This document shows positions 53,300 to 63,696 of a DNA stretch of 64,000 nt, piece by piece. Source of the stretch: Breviolum minutum Mf 1.05b.01 (taxonomy: Eukaryota; Sar; Dinophyceae; Suessiales; Symbiodiniaceae). The notes below the pieces were generated by a model. That model searched no databases, was not told the DNA's origin, and worked only from the letters and a program-made list of their open reading frames with translations. How positions within the stretch are numbered: the stretch's first letter is position 1; every line of letters starts with the position of its first letter. A program made the position numbers and the translations under genes. The stretch lies in assembly GCA_000507305.1 (NCBI GenBank), contig DF239045.1, forward strand, positions 252,692 to 316,691, written 5' to 3'.

Positions 53300-53428
53300 A
53301 TGACGTCAGGTGGTCGAACTCGTACGGCGCGGCGGCTCTTCGATACAGGCCGTCTGAAACCGCCGATGGTCGTGCTGTTTTTTCATGACTGGGTCAACCT
53401 ACCCCGGGACCCCCCCAAACACCAAACA

Positions 53429-53567
53429 TACCCTCCCAAACGCAGAAACTATACACGAACCCGAAAATGGTAAACATTGTCCCTTTTTAAAAGGGACTAT
53501 TTCAATAGAGAAATACATCTTCCAACCAGTGATTTTCAGGTGCGAGCTGTTAGTTTCAGGGAGGGTA
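53429..53567. mobile_element. MITE-like element, family F
   Basis: TACCCTCCCAAACGCAGAAAC on the left, GCTGTTAGTTTCAGGGAGGG on the right. Confidence 0.8.
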
Positions 53568-53763
53568 AGGGTTTTTATAAAGCCGGCCTTAAACAAGAAC
53601 CAATGGATTTTCAGAAGCCCTAATAAGGCCAGCTATTTGTGGGGGGGATGCGAAAGTACCTCCGGGTGTTAGTTGATTAGCCTATGTTCGATGACCCCTC
53701 GTAGATGTAGAACTACTGGGGTTGATCGAGTCGAAAAAATCTTCAAATAACTATGAAGGGTCT

Positions 53764-53905
53764 ACTAGGATGTCGCGTTCCAAGTTAGGATCAATGGTTA
53801 GTAAATGGGTTATAACCTACTTATAAATGGAGTTTTTGTATGTTTTTGTTCAGGGTATAACCCACTTACCAACCTTTTACCAACTTCCAACGTGACATTC
53901 AAGTA
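53764..53905. mobile_element. family B, worn
   Basis: CTAGGATGTCGCGTTCCAAG faces CTTCCAACGTGACATTCAAG. Confidence 0.7.
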
Positions 53906-54121
53906 CTTAAACAAAAACATGCTCTTTTTTTAAACAGGAACTTCGATGTTTTTTGGTGTTTTGTGCATGAAACCAATTATGATAGCCCGGTTCCTGTGAT
54001 GTTTGTTTATGTGATGACATATACTTGTACGAATGTGACAATACAAACATAGATACTATATAGATGTTGTTTGATGTTCACCGAACAAGTGGGTATTACT
54101 GTAGGTAGTCCCATACCCATA

Positions 54122-54304
54122 GGATCCATGTTTGGTACATTGACCTACATTTGCTATAAAAATCAACTAAATGCAGGTGAATATACCATGCTGGGAGGTG
54201 GAAGCAGAGATCACAAAGGTTCAATCAATCTAAGGGAAATCCCCGGCTATTTCAGGGAAATTGAGGTTGGTGAACTACTATAATTTGGCCAGATACATGG
54301 ATCC
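54122..54304. mobile_element. family D interrupted by family G
   Basis: The D left part runs 54122-54188 (GATCCATGTTTGGTACATTG ... GTGAATATACCAT). A left-truncated G copy follows and ends TATAATTTGGCCAG at 54292. The D right end ATACATGGATCC resumes at once. Confidence 0.8.
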
Positions 54305-54347
54305 TGTCGGTTATACCATACCCGAAGAAGCCCTTATATCATAAACC

Positions 54348-54590
54348 TAGGTGGTGGCAACTCAAATATCTTGGATGTTCACCCCTAAAATTGGTGGAAG
54401 ATTGGGCCAATTTAACAATCATACTGTTGCTGGAAGAAATCCTGCACCACCTGGGATGTATAAAACTCTGTAAACAATGGGATAAACTAGCAACCTCAAC
54501 TGGTGCAGGATTTCTGAACCATCAACAGTATTTTTGAACAGCGTTGACACCTGAAACTCAAATTGGGTTGGTTCAACCACCAACCACCTT
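54348..54590 (+). mobile_element. family A split by a family E insertion
   Basis: The A left end TAGGTGGTGGCAACTC and interior run to about 54422. A complete E copy (54422-54530, TACTGTTGCTGG ... CCATCAACAGTA) follows. Then comes the A right end TTGGTTCAACCACCAACCA. Confidence 0.85.
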
Positions 54591-54740
54591 ATAAATGGTG
54601 GTTTTTGTTGGGATAGAAAAACAAAACGTACCCGTTGTGGGGGTTGACCCCTGAAACACTCAATTGGCCCTGAAGAGTCGCCCCCCTTTCAGAGACACAT
54701 TGCCCAACGGCCAACTCCTACTCGTCTCCAGACCATCATC

Positions 54741-54850
54741 TAGGTGGTGGCAACTCGAATATTTTTGGAATGTTCTACCCCGATCCCTTGGGGGAAATGA
54801 TCCAATTTGACGAACATATTTTTTAGATGGGTTGGTTCAACCACCAACTA
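54741..54850 (+). mobile_element. MITE-like element, family A
   Basis: TAGGTGGTGGCAACTCGAAT to GGTTCAACCACCAACTA. Confidence 0.85.
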
Positions 54851-54972
54851 GATCACTATTCTTCCAACCGTCATTTTGCTTGTTTTTTTGCTATTGATAT
54901 TCAAATGATGTCCAAGTGGTGAAACTGTTTTTGTTGACGTCAGTTAAACGGATCCAAGATGTGCCGGATCCT

Positions 54973-55229
54973 TGGGTCGGATCGGGCCCCATGACGTGAC
55001 ATTAGTGGTTAGTAATCATGGTGATCGTTTTTCGTCCCCTTGAGTAGGGTTAGTTCTACCTTATAAAATGGCGGAGGGTTTCCATCTTTAAGTAACTACC
55101 ATGGGAACCCAAAACCCTTCATTTTTATGGGTAATAAAGTGATAACCCATATATTGGGGGTTTAAAACCTTCATGGTTTCAAGGTTTGTGGGGTCCAATG
55201 GTACTTACTATACGTGGGATGATCCTCCA
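54973..55229. mobile_element. family C, enlarged, containing another hairpin
   Basis: Family C interior (AATCATGGTGATCG) and right arm GTGGGATGATCCTCCAAAT. Between them ACCCAAAACCCTTCATTTTT...AACCTTCATGGTTTC repeats the hairpin of 32.64-32.73 kb. Confidence 0.6.
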
Positions 55230-55478
55230 AATTAGCATCTGCTCCCTCGGACTCCTTTCACTTTGGGAAACAAAACCCTACTATCTCAGATTCGACGCCC
55301 TGGGTCTCTGGGTCTCTTTGCCGAATTTTCCACTTGCGATGCTACCCATTCCAGAATTGCAAAGTGAGATTTTATCATAAACCAAAAAAGTATGTAAGCA
55401 TAGCAATATATGTAAATAAACATTTTCTTCACTACAACATTTCTACCTGAAACTCTTTCCCCCCAAATCGTTATCCAG

Positions 55479-55523
55479 TCAGGTTCCTTCTTCGGCGTGG
55501 GTGTACCAGAAGCCTTAGTCATT
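55479..55523 (+). CDS. TatA/TatB-like exon (twin-arginine translocase)
   Basis: A pyrimidine tract (aactctttccccccaaatcg) leads to ttatccag. The exon reads SGSFFGVGVPEALVI, the start of the TatA/TatB (Tha4/Hcf106) family: a [FL]G[VI]G.PE hinge, then the membrane helix. After it, GCATTG offers a GC-type donor. The expected continuation (VVALLVFGPK..) was not found downstream in the window, while the genomic frame itself reaches a stop at about 55557. In algae this protein forms the thylakoid export pore. Very short match, so moderate certainty. Confidence 0.5.
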
Positions 55524-55854
55524 GCATTGTTGGGTCCGAATGCTCAAGGAGTCACGTTCGTGTAGGTCCGTTGCCTTTGAGCAAGTGGCCAATGGGGACC
55601 CCTTTGAGGAAGTTACATTTCCCAAAAAAATGTAACCTAAAAATTTACCTCTGACGATTGATGCTTGGAAATTTGATTGTTTTTGTTTTGCTATGTTAGT
55701 TGGTTTGAGGATATATGAGCTGATTTTGACTAGGTGACTAGGTGGTTCGCTCTGTGGTTTGGGCACTTTTTTTCGGTACCACCCTAGGCCTGGCTTCAGA
55801 AACCAACCTCACCCATCCAACCAAGCAGTGGTTGAAATGCTCACAAGTATACCT

Positions 55855-55983
55855 TACTTGGATGTCCCAGGAAGTTAGTAAATGGTTAGGATTAATGGGT
55901 TATTTCACCTACTTATAAATGGGGTATATTGGGGTTATTGCCCACTTACAAACCATTTACTAACTTCCTGGGACATCCAAGTA
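55855..55983. mobile_element. MITE-like hairpin, family B, intact
   Basis: TACTTGGATGTCCCAGGAAG faces CTTCCTGGGACATCCAAGTA. The best-preserved B copy. Confidence 0.95.
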
Positions 55984-56165
55984 AGCTCTATAAACTGAGG
56001 CTGGTTTTTGTTGGGTCCTGAAGAGCTCTTCAAGATCTCGAAGAAGGTTGCGTTACGTGGTTGCGTGTCGTGTCTTGCGCGATTTGACAAGCATCGTGTT
56101 GCTGAGTAGCGCGAATACAGATGTTAATGGCTTATTGAAATGATGTTGAATGATGGCTTCTTTAA

Positions 56166-56270
56166 TACTGTTGATGGAAGAAATCCTGCACCACTTAGGA
56201 TGTATAAAACCTTCTTAAAAATGAGATATTCTCCATATCAACTGGTGCAAGATTTCAGCCATCAACAGTA
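56166..56270. mobile_element. MITE-like hairpin, family E
   Basis: TACTGTTGATGGAAGAAATC faces GATTTCAGCCATCAACAGTA. Confidence 0.9.
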
Positions 56271-56400
56271 TCATTGGGTGGTATAATCCCAGATATACTA
56301 TCAATAACCACAGTTTTGGTCACTGCTCATCTTAGTATTTAGTCGATATCTTTGAACATAAAAACGTTGTCAGCTTGAAATTTTTGCTCGGTCTTGAAAA

Positions 56401-56489
56401 CTTGGAGGATCATCCCAGCACTTGTAAGTGGTTAGGATCACCCCTATTTAAACCATGAAGTTCGGTCATTTGGGATGATCCTCCAAGTA
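56401..56489. mobile_element. MITE-like hairpin, family C, short
   Basis: CTTGGAGGATCATCCCAG faces TGGGATGATCCTCCAAG. The centre is deleted relative to the 16.5-kb copy. Confidence 0.85.
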
Positions 56490-56648
56490 CTTGGGGTCCA
56501 CTCCCAGTTATGGACCTTTTTTTGTTGGGGTCGATTTCTTGAAGGATGAAACACCCCGGAAGATTACGGGCTGGTTCACCTTGAGAATACGGGCCCCCCC
56601 TGGTTTCGAGGAAAATCATCTGCACCAAACCATCATGACTTCAGGTTC

Positions 56649-56783
56649 TACTTGGATGTACCAGGAACTTAGTAAATGGTTAGTACATGGGTTATAACCC
56701 CAATATGCCCCATTTATAAGTAGGTGAAATAACCCATTAATCCTAACCATTGATCCATCCACTTCCTGTCCGCGACATCCAAG
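56649..56783. mobile_element. MITE-like element, family B
   Basis: TACTTGGATGTACCAGGAAC faces ACTTCCTGTCCGCGACATCC. An N-type fragment flanks it. Confidence 0.8.
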
Positions 56784-56927
56784 ATATGTTAATCTTCGGG
56801 GGGGTTTTCAGGAAGCTAGGATTTTTTTTTCCAACTTGGCCGCTTCTGGTAGACTGCCCTTCATTTAGAAAGTGTTGGTTGGAGGTACTCACCTATATTA
56901 TCATGGGAATCCTAGCTGCCCCCCGAA

Positions 56928-57030
56928 GGCTACCCCCCCAAGAAATAAGGCCTTACTAAGGGTGTATTGACCATTGGTTTCCTTTAGTAAGGCCTTATTA
57001 ACCCCTTATTCCTGGGAGGGGGAACTTTGG
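56928..57030. mobile_element. MITE-like hairpin, family M
   Basis: CCCAAGAAATAAGGCCTTAC faces TAACCCCTTATTCCTGGGAGG. Confidence 0.8.
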
Positions 57031-57666
57031 GGGGGGTAGCAGGGATTCCATTGATATTAGTTCGGCTTATGGATACGGGAGTAACTCCCCACCCCCAAAA
57101 AAAAGCAGCCGAAAATAAGGCGACCAGGCAACCAGGATTCCTCCATTGGAGGTACCTGAAACCTTTTTGGTGAAGTAAACCACCAACAAGTAACCACCCT
57201 TCAACCCAGACCATCATCTTCCAGTTCCCTGTATATTTCGAAACTTTTTCCGAAATTCCCACCTTTAAATCCAAAAAGGAAATACATCGACTCGAACGGG
57301 GCGGATTTTTCCAGCCAGCTATGTGAGTTTAAACCGGAGGATACCTGAAACATTTGGTCCTTTTGGATCAAGTTTCCTCCAGGTTTTCATATCCATTTTT
57401 GGGGCCACAACGAGAATTTGCCATGAGTCCCTATGACATGACCTACTGAGATATCCTGCTGGTACCCTTGTAACTACTTAGTAAATGGATATATGTAAGT
57501 GTCTCTTTTCGTAGTTTGTAACTTCCATTTTCATAGGGGAAAACTCAACCAACTTACTAACAATCGCTTGTCCATCGCTTCCATTGGTCCATCCCAACCA
57601 AAGATCCTATACTTGGATTTCAGCTGAAATTTCAGCCTTTCCAAGCCTTGGATCATCCAACTGACA

Positions 57667-58320
57667 TTGGAAACCGCCACGACCAGGGGTTTCATCCAGA
57701 ATCCGGGGAGTCAAGACCATCTGTTGACATCCTTGGTGGATGCCCTCCTCAGCACTCATAAACCTAGTGCAGCAAAAGCGACGGCCGCAGACCCACTAGG
57801 TGGCGGAAACTGGGAAGCCGAGGAATCTGAAGAAGAAGCGGCAGAACCCGTGTGGGCAAAATCCACACACGAGGAGGCTTCCTGCGATGTGTTGGCGTTC
57901 GTTGCCGGAGAAGAGGAAATGGGGACAATCAAACACGACAAACACGAACGGAATGACTGGCAGGCCATCTTACGCGTCCAGCAACTGCTCAGCCGGCGGC
58001 GGGGCCGCTTTTTGGGAGTGCCACCACAGAGCCAACCAACAAGCGGAAAGCAGCTCCGTCCAAGCCTGGGGACGGCAGAAGTCCAGCCCCTGGCGCGACG
58101 AGCATCAAGGGCAATCCAGGAAGTCCAAGCACAAAAAGATGAGCTGGAGGAGCTGGGAGCTCCAGACAAGTCGGGCCCTTTCTTGGCTTCCAAGGTGGTT
58201 GCGAAGAGACCTGTGGAAGCATGATGTGGGCCACAAAGCTGTGTGGTGGAAGCCACATGGCAGAGGCTAGCGACCACCTGGCCATTTTGGAACAGATCCC
58301 TGTGGAGCTTGGAAATGGAC
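57667..58320 (+). pseudogene. GC-rich coding relic, possibly gag-like retroelement part
   Basis: The GC-richest stretch of the window, with long overlapping open frames. One + frame: DHLLTSLVDALLSTHKPSAA, NWEAEESEEEAAEPVW, and near its end AQKDELEELGAPDK. The neighbouring frame reads QNPCGQNPHTRRLPAMCW and continues past 58220. Alternating good coding between frames suggests small indels in a once single frame. The resemblance to the N-terminal, gag-like parts of dinoflagellate retroelements is only an impression. Confidence 0.4.
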
Positions 58321-58680
58321 TATCCAAACAAGGAAAAACATCTCGCTGGTGATTCTGCGAGTTTGTGACGTTTTTGGGATGGTGAGTTCACGTGACCCGA
58401 GATCAAAGGTTGGAAAGGTGACCTCCAACTTAGTAGGGGATCAAGTTTGGTCACGCCTTGAATCACCTGGTATAAGAACTCGAACTTTGAAGAACTGTTC
58501 TTTCAAACAAAACAAACAAGTGCAACATAATGCAACATTTGGTGTAACTTTGATCTGAATTTACCCCTTTTTTATGAAGGATTTGGGGATTTGGTTTCTC
58601 GTTTCCTGTCGCTTCTTGGAGCCCCCTGGGAGCCGGGTAGAAGACCGTATGGACTGTGTTTTGTCGTTTTCCAAAAGGGG

Positions 58681-58845
58681 CCACGAACAAAACCCTCTTA
58701 CTTTCCATGAGTCATCCTGGTTGTTTAAGTTTGGGATCTTTATTTCATGGTTGATGAAATAATGCCCTAATATGATTGTGTAGTATCTATAATCCCCAAA
58801 CAAATCCCCCTGGCCCAACAAATCGGGGCCCTTCTTTTCATTGTT
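58681..58845. mobile_element. family I, reverse orientation, worn
   Basis: CTTACTTTCCATGAGTCATC, CTGGTTGTTTAAG, TATTTCATGGTT and CTATAATCCCC are reverse complements of family I blocks. Confidence 0.65.
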
Positions 58846-59278
58846 GAAAAAATCGTTGGACCCAAATCCTTTGGGGTTGGACACCACTTATCCTCCAACA
58901 GAAATTGCAGGTTGGTGGCTGGCTTGGAGAGCTGCGAAGCTACATTGGACAAGTTTCTTGGATATCTTTGGAAAAAAATACCTAACGATCAGCGAATTTT
59001 ACCACCCGAACCAATGGGTTTGGGTGGGTTGGGTGAACGAACCTGTATTCAAGAAGGGGTGTTTTGGTCCTCAAAATAGCCAGTGACTTGAGGGGTCAGG
59101 ATACTTAGGGCAGAGGGGTTGTCGGAAAGATGTCGTTGGCCTGAACTCGAACCGGTAGGTCTTACCTACGGACCTACCATGAGAAAAAACTTCTTTTTGT
59201 GTTTTTTGTAAAAAGATATACCTTAGGGTCCTGCCGAAACACTTAAACAACAGTGGATGAACGTTTAGATTGGGATCC

Positions 59279-59402
59279 CCCTGGAACCCCAAACCACCAT
59301 TTATAAATGGTTGTTTCAATGGGATGATTCCAAATCTTTATATGGGAAATGGTTGTTTCACCAAACATCCATTTAGAAATGATTGGCCTTGGGGTTCCAG
59401 GC
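59279..59402. mobile_element. MITE-like element, family K
   Basis: CCTGGAACCCCAAACCACC to GATTGGCCTTGGGGTTCCAGG. Confidence 0.85.
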
Positions 59403-59468
59403 CTTTCTTAAGCCGCAGTAACTGCCGTTTGTAATTCTGCGTTTTCGTGACCTTTGTGTGGGATGATG

Positions 59469-59577
59469 AATTGGATGTTTCCGAAAATAATGGTACCCCC
59501 AAATCATCCATTTTAATGGGGTTTTCCCTTGTGGACCATCCATTTTGGCGTACCACTATTTTTGGAAACACCCAATT
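59469..59577. mobile_element. MITE-like hairpin, family L
   Basis: GAATTGGATGTTTCCGAAAA faces TTTTTGGAAACACCCAATTC. Confidence 0.9.
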
Positions 59578-59773
59578 CACGTTACCCCGAAATCAAAAGT
59601 TGGAATCGTGACTCCTCGGGATCTATCGGGGATCAAGTTAGGTCGCGGCTTAAGAATCACCTGGTGTGAAGATTCTCTCGAAACAATTTTTCGCTTGGAT
59701 TCCTTGGATTTTTTTTTGCATGGTGAGAGTCAGGGTATAGGTTTGAATCTATAAGCTACCCTCATTTAAGTTA

Positions 59774-59896
59774 ATACCCTGCCTGAAACTAACAGCAAGT
59801 GAAAGCCTCTGAAAATAGGCCGAATCCCACTAAGAAAGTACAAGTAGTATTTTCATCATCTATCCTCAAGGGCGAAGTGTTAGTTCCAGAGAGGGA
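59774..59896. mobile_element. MITE-like element, family F
   Basis: TACCCTGCCTGAAACTAACA faces TGTTAGTTCCAGAGAGGG. Confidence 0.75.
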
Positions 59897-59954
59897 AAAA
59901 CTATCTAAAATAGGTGCCATCATCTCCCTTTTGGGGTTTCGGCAAGTTTTTGCA

Positions 59955-60021
59955 TGCACCCCTATTTGGTGGAAATTCCCATTTTGCCTAATATTTGTCA
60001 GATGGGTTGAAACCACCAACC
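59955..60021 (+). mobile_element. family A right half
   Basis: TGGAAATTCCCATTTTGCC through GGTTGAAACCACCAACCA. Confidence 0.6.
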
Positions 60022-60458
60022 AGTCATATTCAACACAGATTTCTTGAAATCCCAACAATAAAGGCACACGTGTCTGTACCTCAGCTGTGGCTCGTGGGGC
60101 TTCCTGGATTCACTTTTACGTAGTGTCAGCCGGAAAATACATGTTTTTTCAGCTTATAGGCTTCGGTGAGGTATAAAAACTTCCATTTCAGGTTAGTCTC
60201 AAATGCTCGTTGAGTCGGGGCAACGTTTCTGTTTCAGTTTCGCGGCAAGCCCCGTTTATTTTCACCCCCAAAAAAAATTCACATGGAATCAGAAAATCAT
60301 TCAATGGAAAAGGAAAATCATTTGAACCAAATCTTCATGTTTGGGTTCCAGCCAATTGTTGTGACAACGATTTTTCTGTGCAAATTATAGCGACCTCAGT
60401 CAAGGTCACCCGAAATGGTAGTTTTTTCGTAACCGAAACCGCCCAAAATCCCCTTACG

Positions 60459-60539
60459 AGGTGGTGGCAACTCAAATATTCTTTATTTTCACCCCGAAAA
60501 TTGGGGAAGATTCCTATTTTGACGATCATATTTTTCAAG
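60459..60539 (+). mobile_element. family A left part
   Basis: AGGTGGTGGCAACTCAAATA and GACGATCATATTTTTCAAG. The right end is missing. Confidence 0.7.
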
Positions 60540-60693
60540 CCAAATTTAGTATATAATTTGCCCAGATGTTTGTGCCGTTGATTCGAGTCACACCCAAAAT
60601 TTTCCCAAAAATCCACCTTCTTAAACGCTCAAAATGCAATTGACGGATTTGGAGAACATCGCTGTAGATTTGGAGTTCCAATGGCGCTCCTAA

Positions 60694-61015
60694 ATGAAGA
60701 AGGACTTCAACAAGTCCAAAACAAGCAAGCAGAAGGAGGATGAGTTCATGCCGGGTTGGCGTATGGCAATTCAGTGCTCCAAACCCAAGTGTACCAGCTG
60801 GGTGTATAAATTGGTGGAGCAAATGCCAATTTTGTGGGCAGTTGTGGTTGAAGTCCTTCCAAGACCATGGAGTTCACCTAAGACCTTTGGAGAAGCAGTT
60901 GGAGGCTGGTGTACCCACCGAACTGTCATTACGCATGGCGGTTTCATCATCACGACTGCGCCGCTGGTGGCGGCGGGGGCCCCGCCGTACCACCAGCCAG
61001 CTCCAGCAGGCATAA
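60694..61015 (+). pseudogene. zinc-ribbon-containing retroelement-type protein relic
   Basis: One frame reads GWRMAIQCSKPKCTSWVYK. About 30 bases later the next frame reads INWWSKCQFCGQLWLKSFQD. Together they give W..QC....C..WVY...C..CG..W, a four-Cys ribbon known from many dinoflagellate retroelement-like proteins. A frameshift (near 60805-60830) separates the two halves. Downstream is Arg/Trp-rich sequence to a stop. Confidence 0.55.
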
Positions 61016-61165
61016 GGTATTCCTTGGACACGAATAGCACAACCATATCCTCAAGGCTTGTCCAAAGATCTTGCTTTCGTTCTAACCAGCCCCACCCATT
61101 ATAACCCACCGCACTGGTGAACACTGTGTGGCCAGATTTTGCTTCGCACAGTTTTGGTCTTTCAG

Positions 61166-61335
61166 AGTGTGGCAGCCTTCCATGGAAGCCTCAGGCGCCA
61201 ACTTCACCCATTTTTTGCCTCGAACAAACCGGCCGTTTTTTTGCCCCCAGGCTGCGAGACAATATGAGTCTGCTTTAGATGACAAAAGCACGTTTGGGAA
61301 ACCCAGTTTGGTGGTGCTAACAGAAAGGAGCTAAG
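61166..61335 (+). CDS. exon candidate, unidentified
   Basis: gttttggtctttcag precedes. The frame is open to a stop at about 61333: VWQPSMEASGANFTHFLPRT, then RPFFCPQAARQYESALDD and STFGKPSLVVLTERS. A second acceptor (ttttttgcccccag, at about 61251) lies within it in the same frame. Family unknown; possibly the tail of the preceding relic. Confidence 0.35.
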
Positions 61336-61356
61336 GAGCTTGGGGGTAACGAAAGC

Positions 61357-61429
61357 GAGTCATTACAAGGATTCCTACTAAATAACCAGTACAGTGAGAT
61401 GTAACTGGTGTTTTTTTTCGCTGCTCATT
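61357..61429. mobile_element. family I right part
   Basis: ACAAGGATTCCTACTAAATA and GTTTTTTTTCGCTGCTCA. Confidence 0.55.
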
Positions 61430-61516
61430 TGGGGAATACGTTTGGATTTTGTTCAGCTTTAGCACATTCAGGCGTTTGGAATCAGCTGGAAAACAGCCGC
61501 TGTGGATAATTATTTT

Positions 61517-61800
61517 CTTCTTCTTCTTTTTTGTTATTTTTCTTCTTCTTCTTCTTCTTCTTCTTCTTCTTCTTCTTCTTCTTCTTCTTCTTCTTGTTGC
61601 TGTTGTTGTTGTTGTTCTTCTTGTTCTTCTTGTTGTTGTTGTTGTTGTTCTTTTTCTTGTTCTTCTTCTTGTTCTTCTTGTTCTTCTTGTTCTTCTTGTT
61701 CTTCTTGTTGTTCTTGTTGTTGTTCTTCTTGTTCTTGTTGTTGTTGTTGTTGTTGTTGTTGTTGCTGTTGCTGCTGCTGCTGCTGGTGGCGCTGGTGTTT
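61517..61800. repeat. TTC/TTG compound microsatellite
   Basis: (TTC)n grading into TTCTTG and TTGTTG runs, then GCTGCTGCT. Open in every frame by chance (Ser/Cys, Leu/Val, and on - Lys/Asn). Confidence 0.95.
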
Positions 61801-62019
61801 GGTGCTGCTGGGTTGTTGGTTGGTTGTTGTTTTTGTTCGTTTTTTGTTGTTCTTGTTGATAGTACCATTAACTTAAGTTCTCTGAAAACTCTCTTGTCTC
61901 CACATTTTTCCAGGCGGCAGGCCATTGAAGGTTTACGTCAGTGTGGTAGCCCAGTTCCCCGGGCGTTTTCCCTGTGAGCGAAGGGCTTGTCAAGAGCCAG
62001 TTGGGGAGGAGGGAAAAGG

Positions 62020-62127
62020 AAACCCCTGAAGTGCAACAAAGGTAGCAATGGAAAATGGACCCTTTGAAGATGTATTTCCTATTGAAAATGGGGATATTTC
62101 ATTGCTATGTTAGTTTACAGGAGGGTA
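62020..62127. mobile_element. MITE-like element, family F
   Basis: GTAGCAATGGAAAATGGACC faces CATTGCTATGTTAGTTTAC, ending GGAGGGTA. Confidence 0.75.
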
Positions 62128-62750
62128 GTTCCCAAATGCTCCGAGCAATTCGGGTCGTTCAACTGGTTGAGCACGATCGTCTACCGGTATTTGATTACAT
62201 TGCCTCCATCTAAATGTCATTTTTGAGAGTTGATCATATAGGGATTACACCCCTGAAAATTTACCTGGAACCTAAGAATCACCAAAATTGAAAGGAAAAT
62301 CATCTTCCAAACCCGGCTCCATGTTGATTTTCTAGAAGGTATCCAGAATAGTGGTGCCTTGAACCATACCGATCAACCCCCTGCTTAGAGGAACTGGAAC
62401 TTGGAAACTCTATCATTATCAGCTTCAATATGTGCGATCGGGTCGATCAACTCCCATTATTTCCATATACTAGGGGATGGTCATCAACCCAATAGTAGGA
62501 GTTTACATACCCATTATAAGGATTGAGGATTCCTATGAAAGGTGGGATGAGTTTATCCCCAAGATAGGGAGTTGATCAACCCTGGCACATATGTTTTGGA
62601 TGTGTATCCCCACTTTTTACAGGGATCATTAAACGCCATCCATGTTGGAGGGATTTCCCTTTTGAATTCTTGGATTCTTGTTGGGTTGGTAATATTTCAT
62701 GAACCCTGCTTTTCAGAAAATATCTTCACCTCATCGTTACCACCTCGGTG
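62128..62750. other. no convincing gene; repeat remnants
   Basis: An N-type remnant near 62243-62345. Near 62470-62568, a CATCAACCCAATAGTAGGAG / ATTATAAGG / GTGGGATGA block also found near 36555-36650 and 45.6 kb. Confidence 0.5.
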
Positions 62751-62754
62751 CTGG

Positions 62755-62849
62755 CAACTCAAATATTTCGTGCAATTTTCACCCCACAAATTGGGGAAGG
62801 TTTCCAATTTGACGAGCATATCTTTCAGATGGGTTGAAACCACCAACCA
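62755..62849 (+). mobile_element. MITE-like element, family A
   Basis: TCGGTGCTGGCAACTCAAA to GGGTTGAAACCACCAACCA. Confidence 0.75.
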
Positions 62850-62894
62850 GTTTCTTTCTCCATCCTTTTCCAACTTGTATCATATTGTGACCTT

Positions 62895-63089
62895 TTGGTT
62901 AACCTTAGCCTCCAAAACCCAGAAGGGAGTGCCTTTGCCAAGCAAATGTTCAATATGTTCCTTCCTGATAGGGTTTCCCAACGATTTTTGTCAGAATTGT
63001 TTACACAGAAACTTGAAGGAGATGATCCAAATCCATCCGATTTGCACATATTTTCGTCAGATCAGTTAGTGAAAGCACCAGCTAGATGA
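62895..63089 (+). CDS. coding-like exon, unidentified
   Basis: The frame LSLQNPEGSAFAKQMFNMFL, then PDRVSQRFLSELFTQKLEGD and DPNPSDLHIFSSDQLVKAPA, ends in a stop. An acceptor (ccaaaacccag) at 62923 would place the exon start there. Good protein-like composition. Family unknown. Confidence 0.35.
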   Translation: MVNLSLQNPEGSAFAKQMFNMFLPDRVSQRFLSELFTQKLEGDDPNPSDLHIFSSDQLVKAPAR

Positions 63090-63348
63090 ATGTCCCCATC
63101 TCTTGATCCCAGAGTTTTCAAAAGCACAAAGGAGTAGGACAGGATTTAAACCCGCGATTTGCCATATGTTGCATTTAAGGGGGCTGTTTTTGTTTAAAAA
63201 TGTCACCCAGAATTTGTGTTTCAAAAGGGTAGTGGCTGTGTTCTTACACACCTTTTTTGCTGGGCCTCATGTTAATACTGTTTTTTTTGTGAAATCCCAT
63301 TCCCAACCACCTCAGATGTGAGAATGAAACCCGGCCCTAAATACTGGC

Positions 63349-63430
63349 TAGGTGGTGGGTTTTCACCTCTACCTGGGGAGATGATCCAATTTGACGAGCA
63401 TATTTTTCAAATGGGTTGAAACCACCAACC
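63349..63430 (+). mobile_element. family A, internally shortened
   Basis: TAGGTGGTGGGTTTTCACC to GGTTGAAACCACCAACCA. It is followed by an E-type right end (CCATCAACCGTA) at about 63509. Confidence 0.8.
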
Positions 63431-63528
63431 AGATGGGATTTCAACTACCAACCTCCCTCAAACTGGTGAGTTGGAATCTACCGGATTTCTTATATATCCA
63501 TCAACCGTAAGCGGCTCCGTCGGTGCAG

Positions 63529-63610
63529 GACCCAGCAAACCGTCTCGGAACTCGCTGGATCCTGGCGTCACTCGGTGGACACCGGCGGAACCATAGGATT
63601 TTAGACAACG
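63529..63610 (+). CDS. exon candidate near the window end
   Basis: gtcggtgcag precedes. The frame reads DPANRLGTRWILASLGGHRR then NHRILDNETM. GC-rich. The frame remains open beyond, so the 3' border is unclear (a GC donor after ATG at about 63618 is possible). Confidence 0.4.
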
Positions 63611-63696
63611 AAACGATGGCTGGTTTTTACAGGGGAAATTCGGAAAACTCAATGTTTATGTGGGAATTATATAAGCAACGACTGTTTTTTTTCCAG

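Noticed and set aside
61449..61977. Long Leu/Phe/Cys (+) and Lys/Asn (-) open frames
   Set aside because: Translation of a TTC/TTG compound microsatellite; no start context or splice signals needed to explain it.
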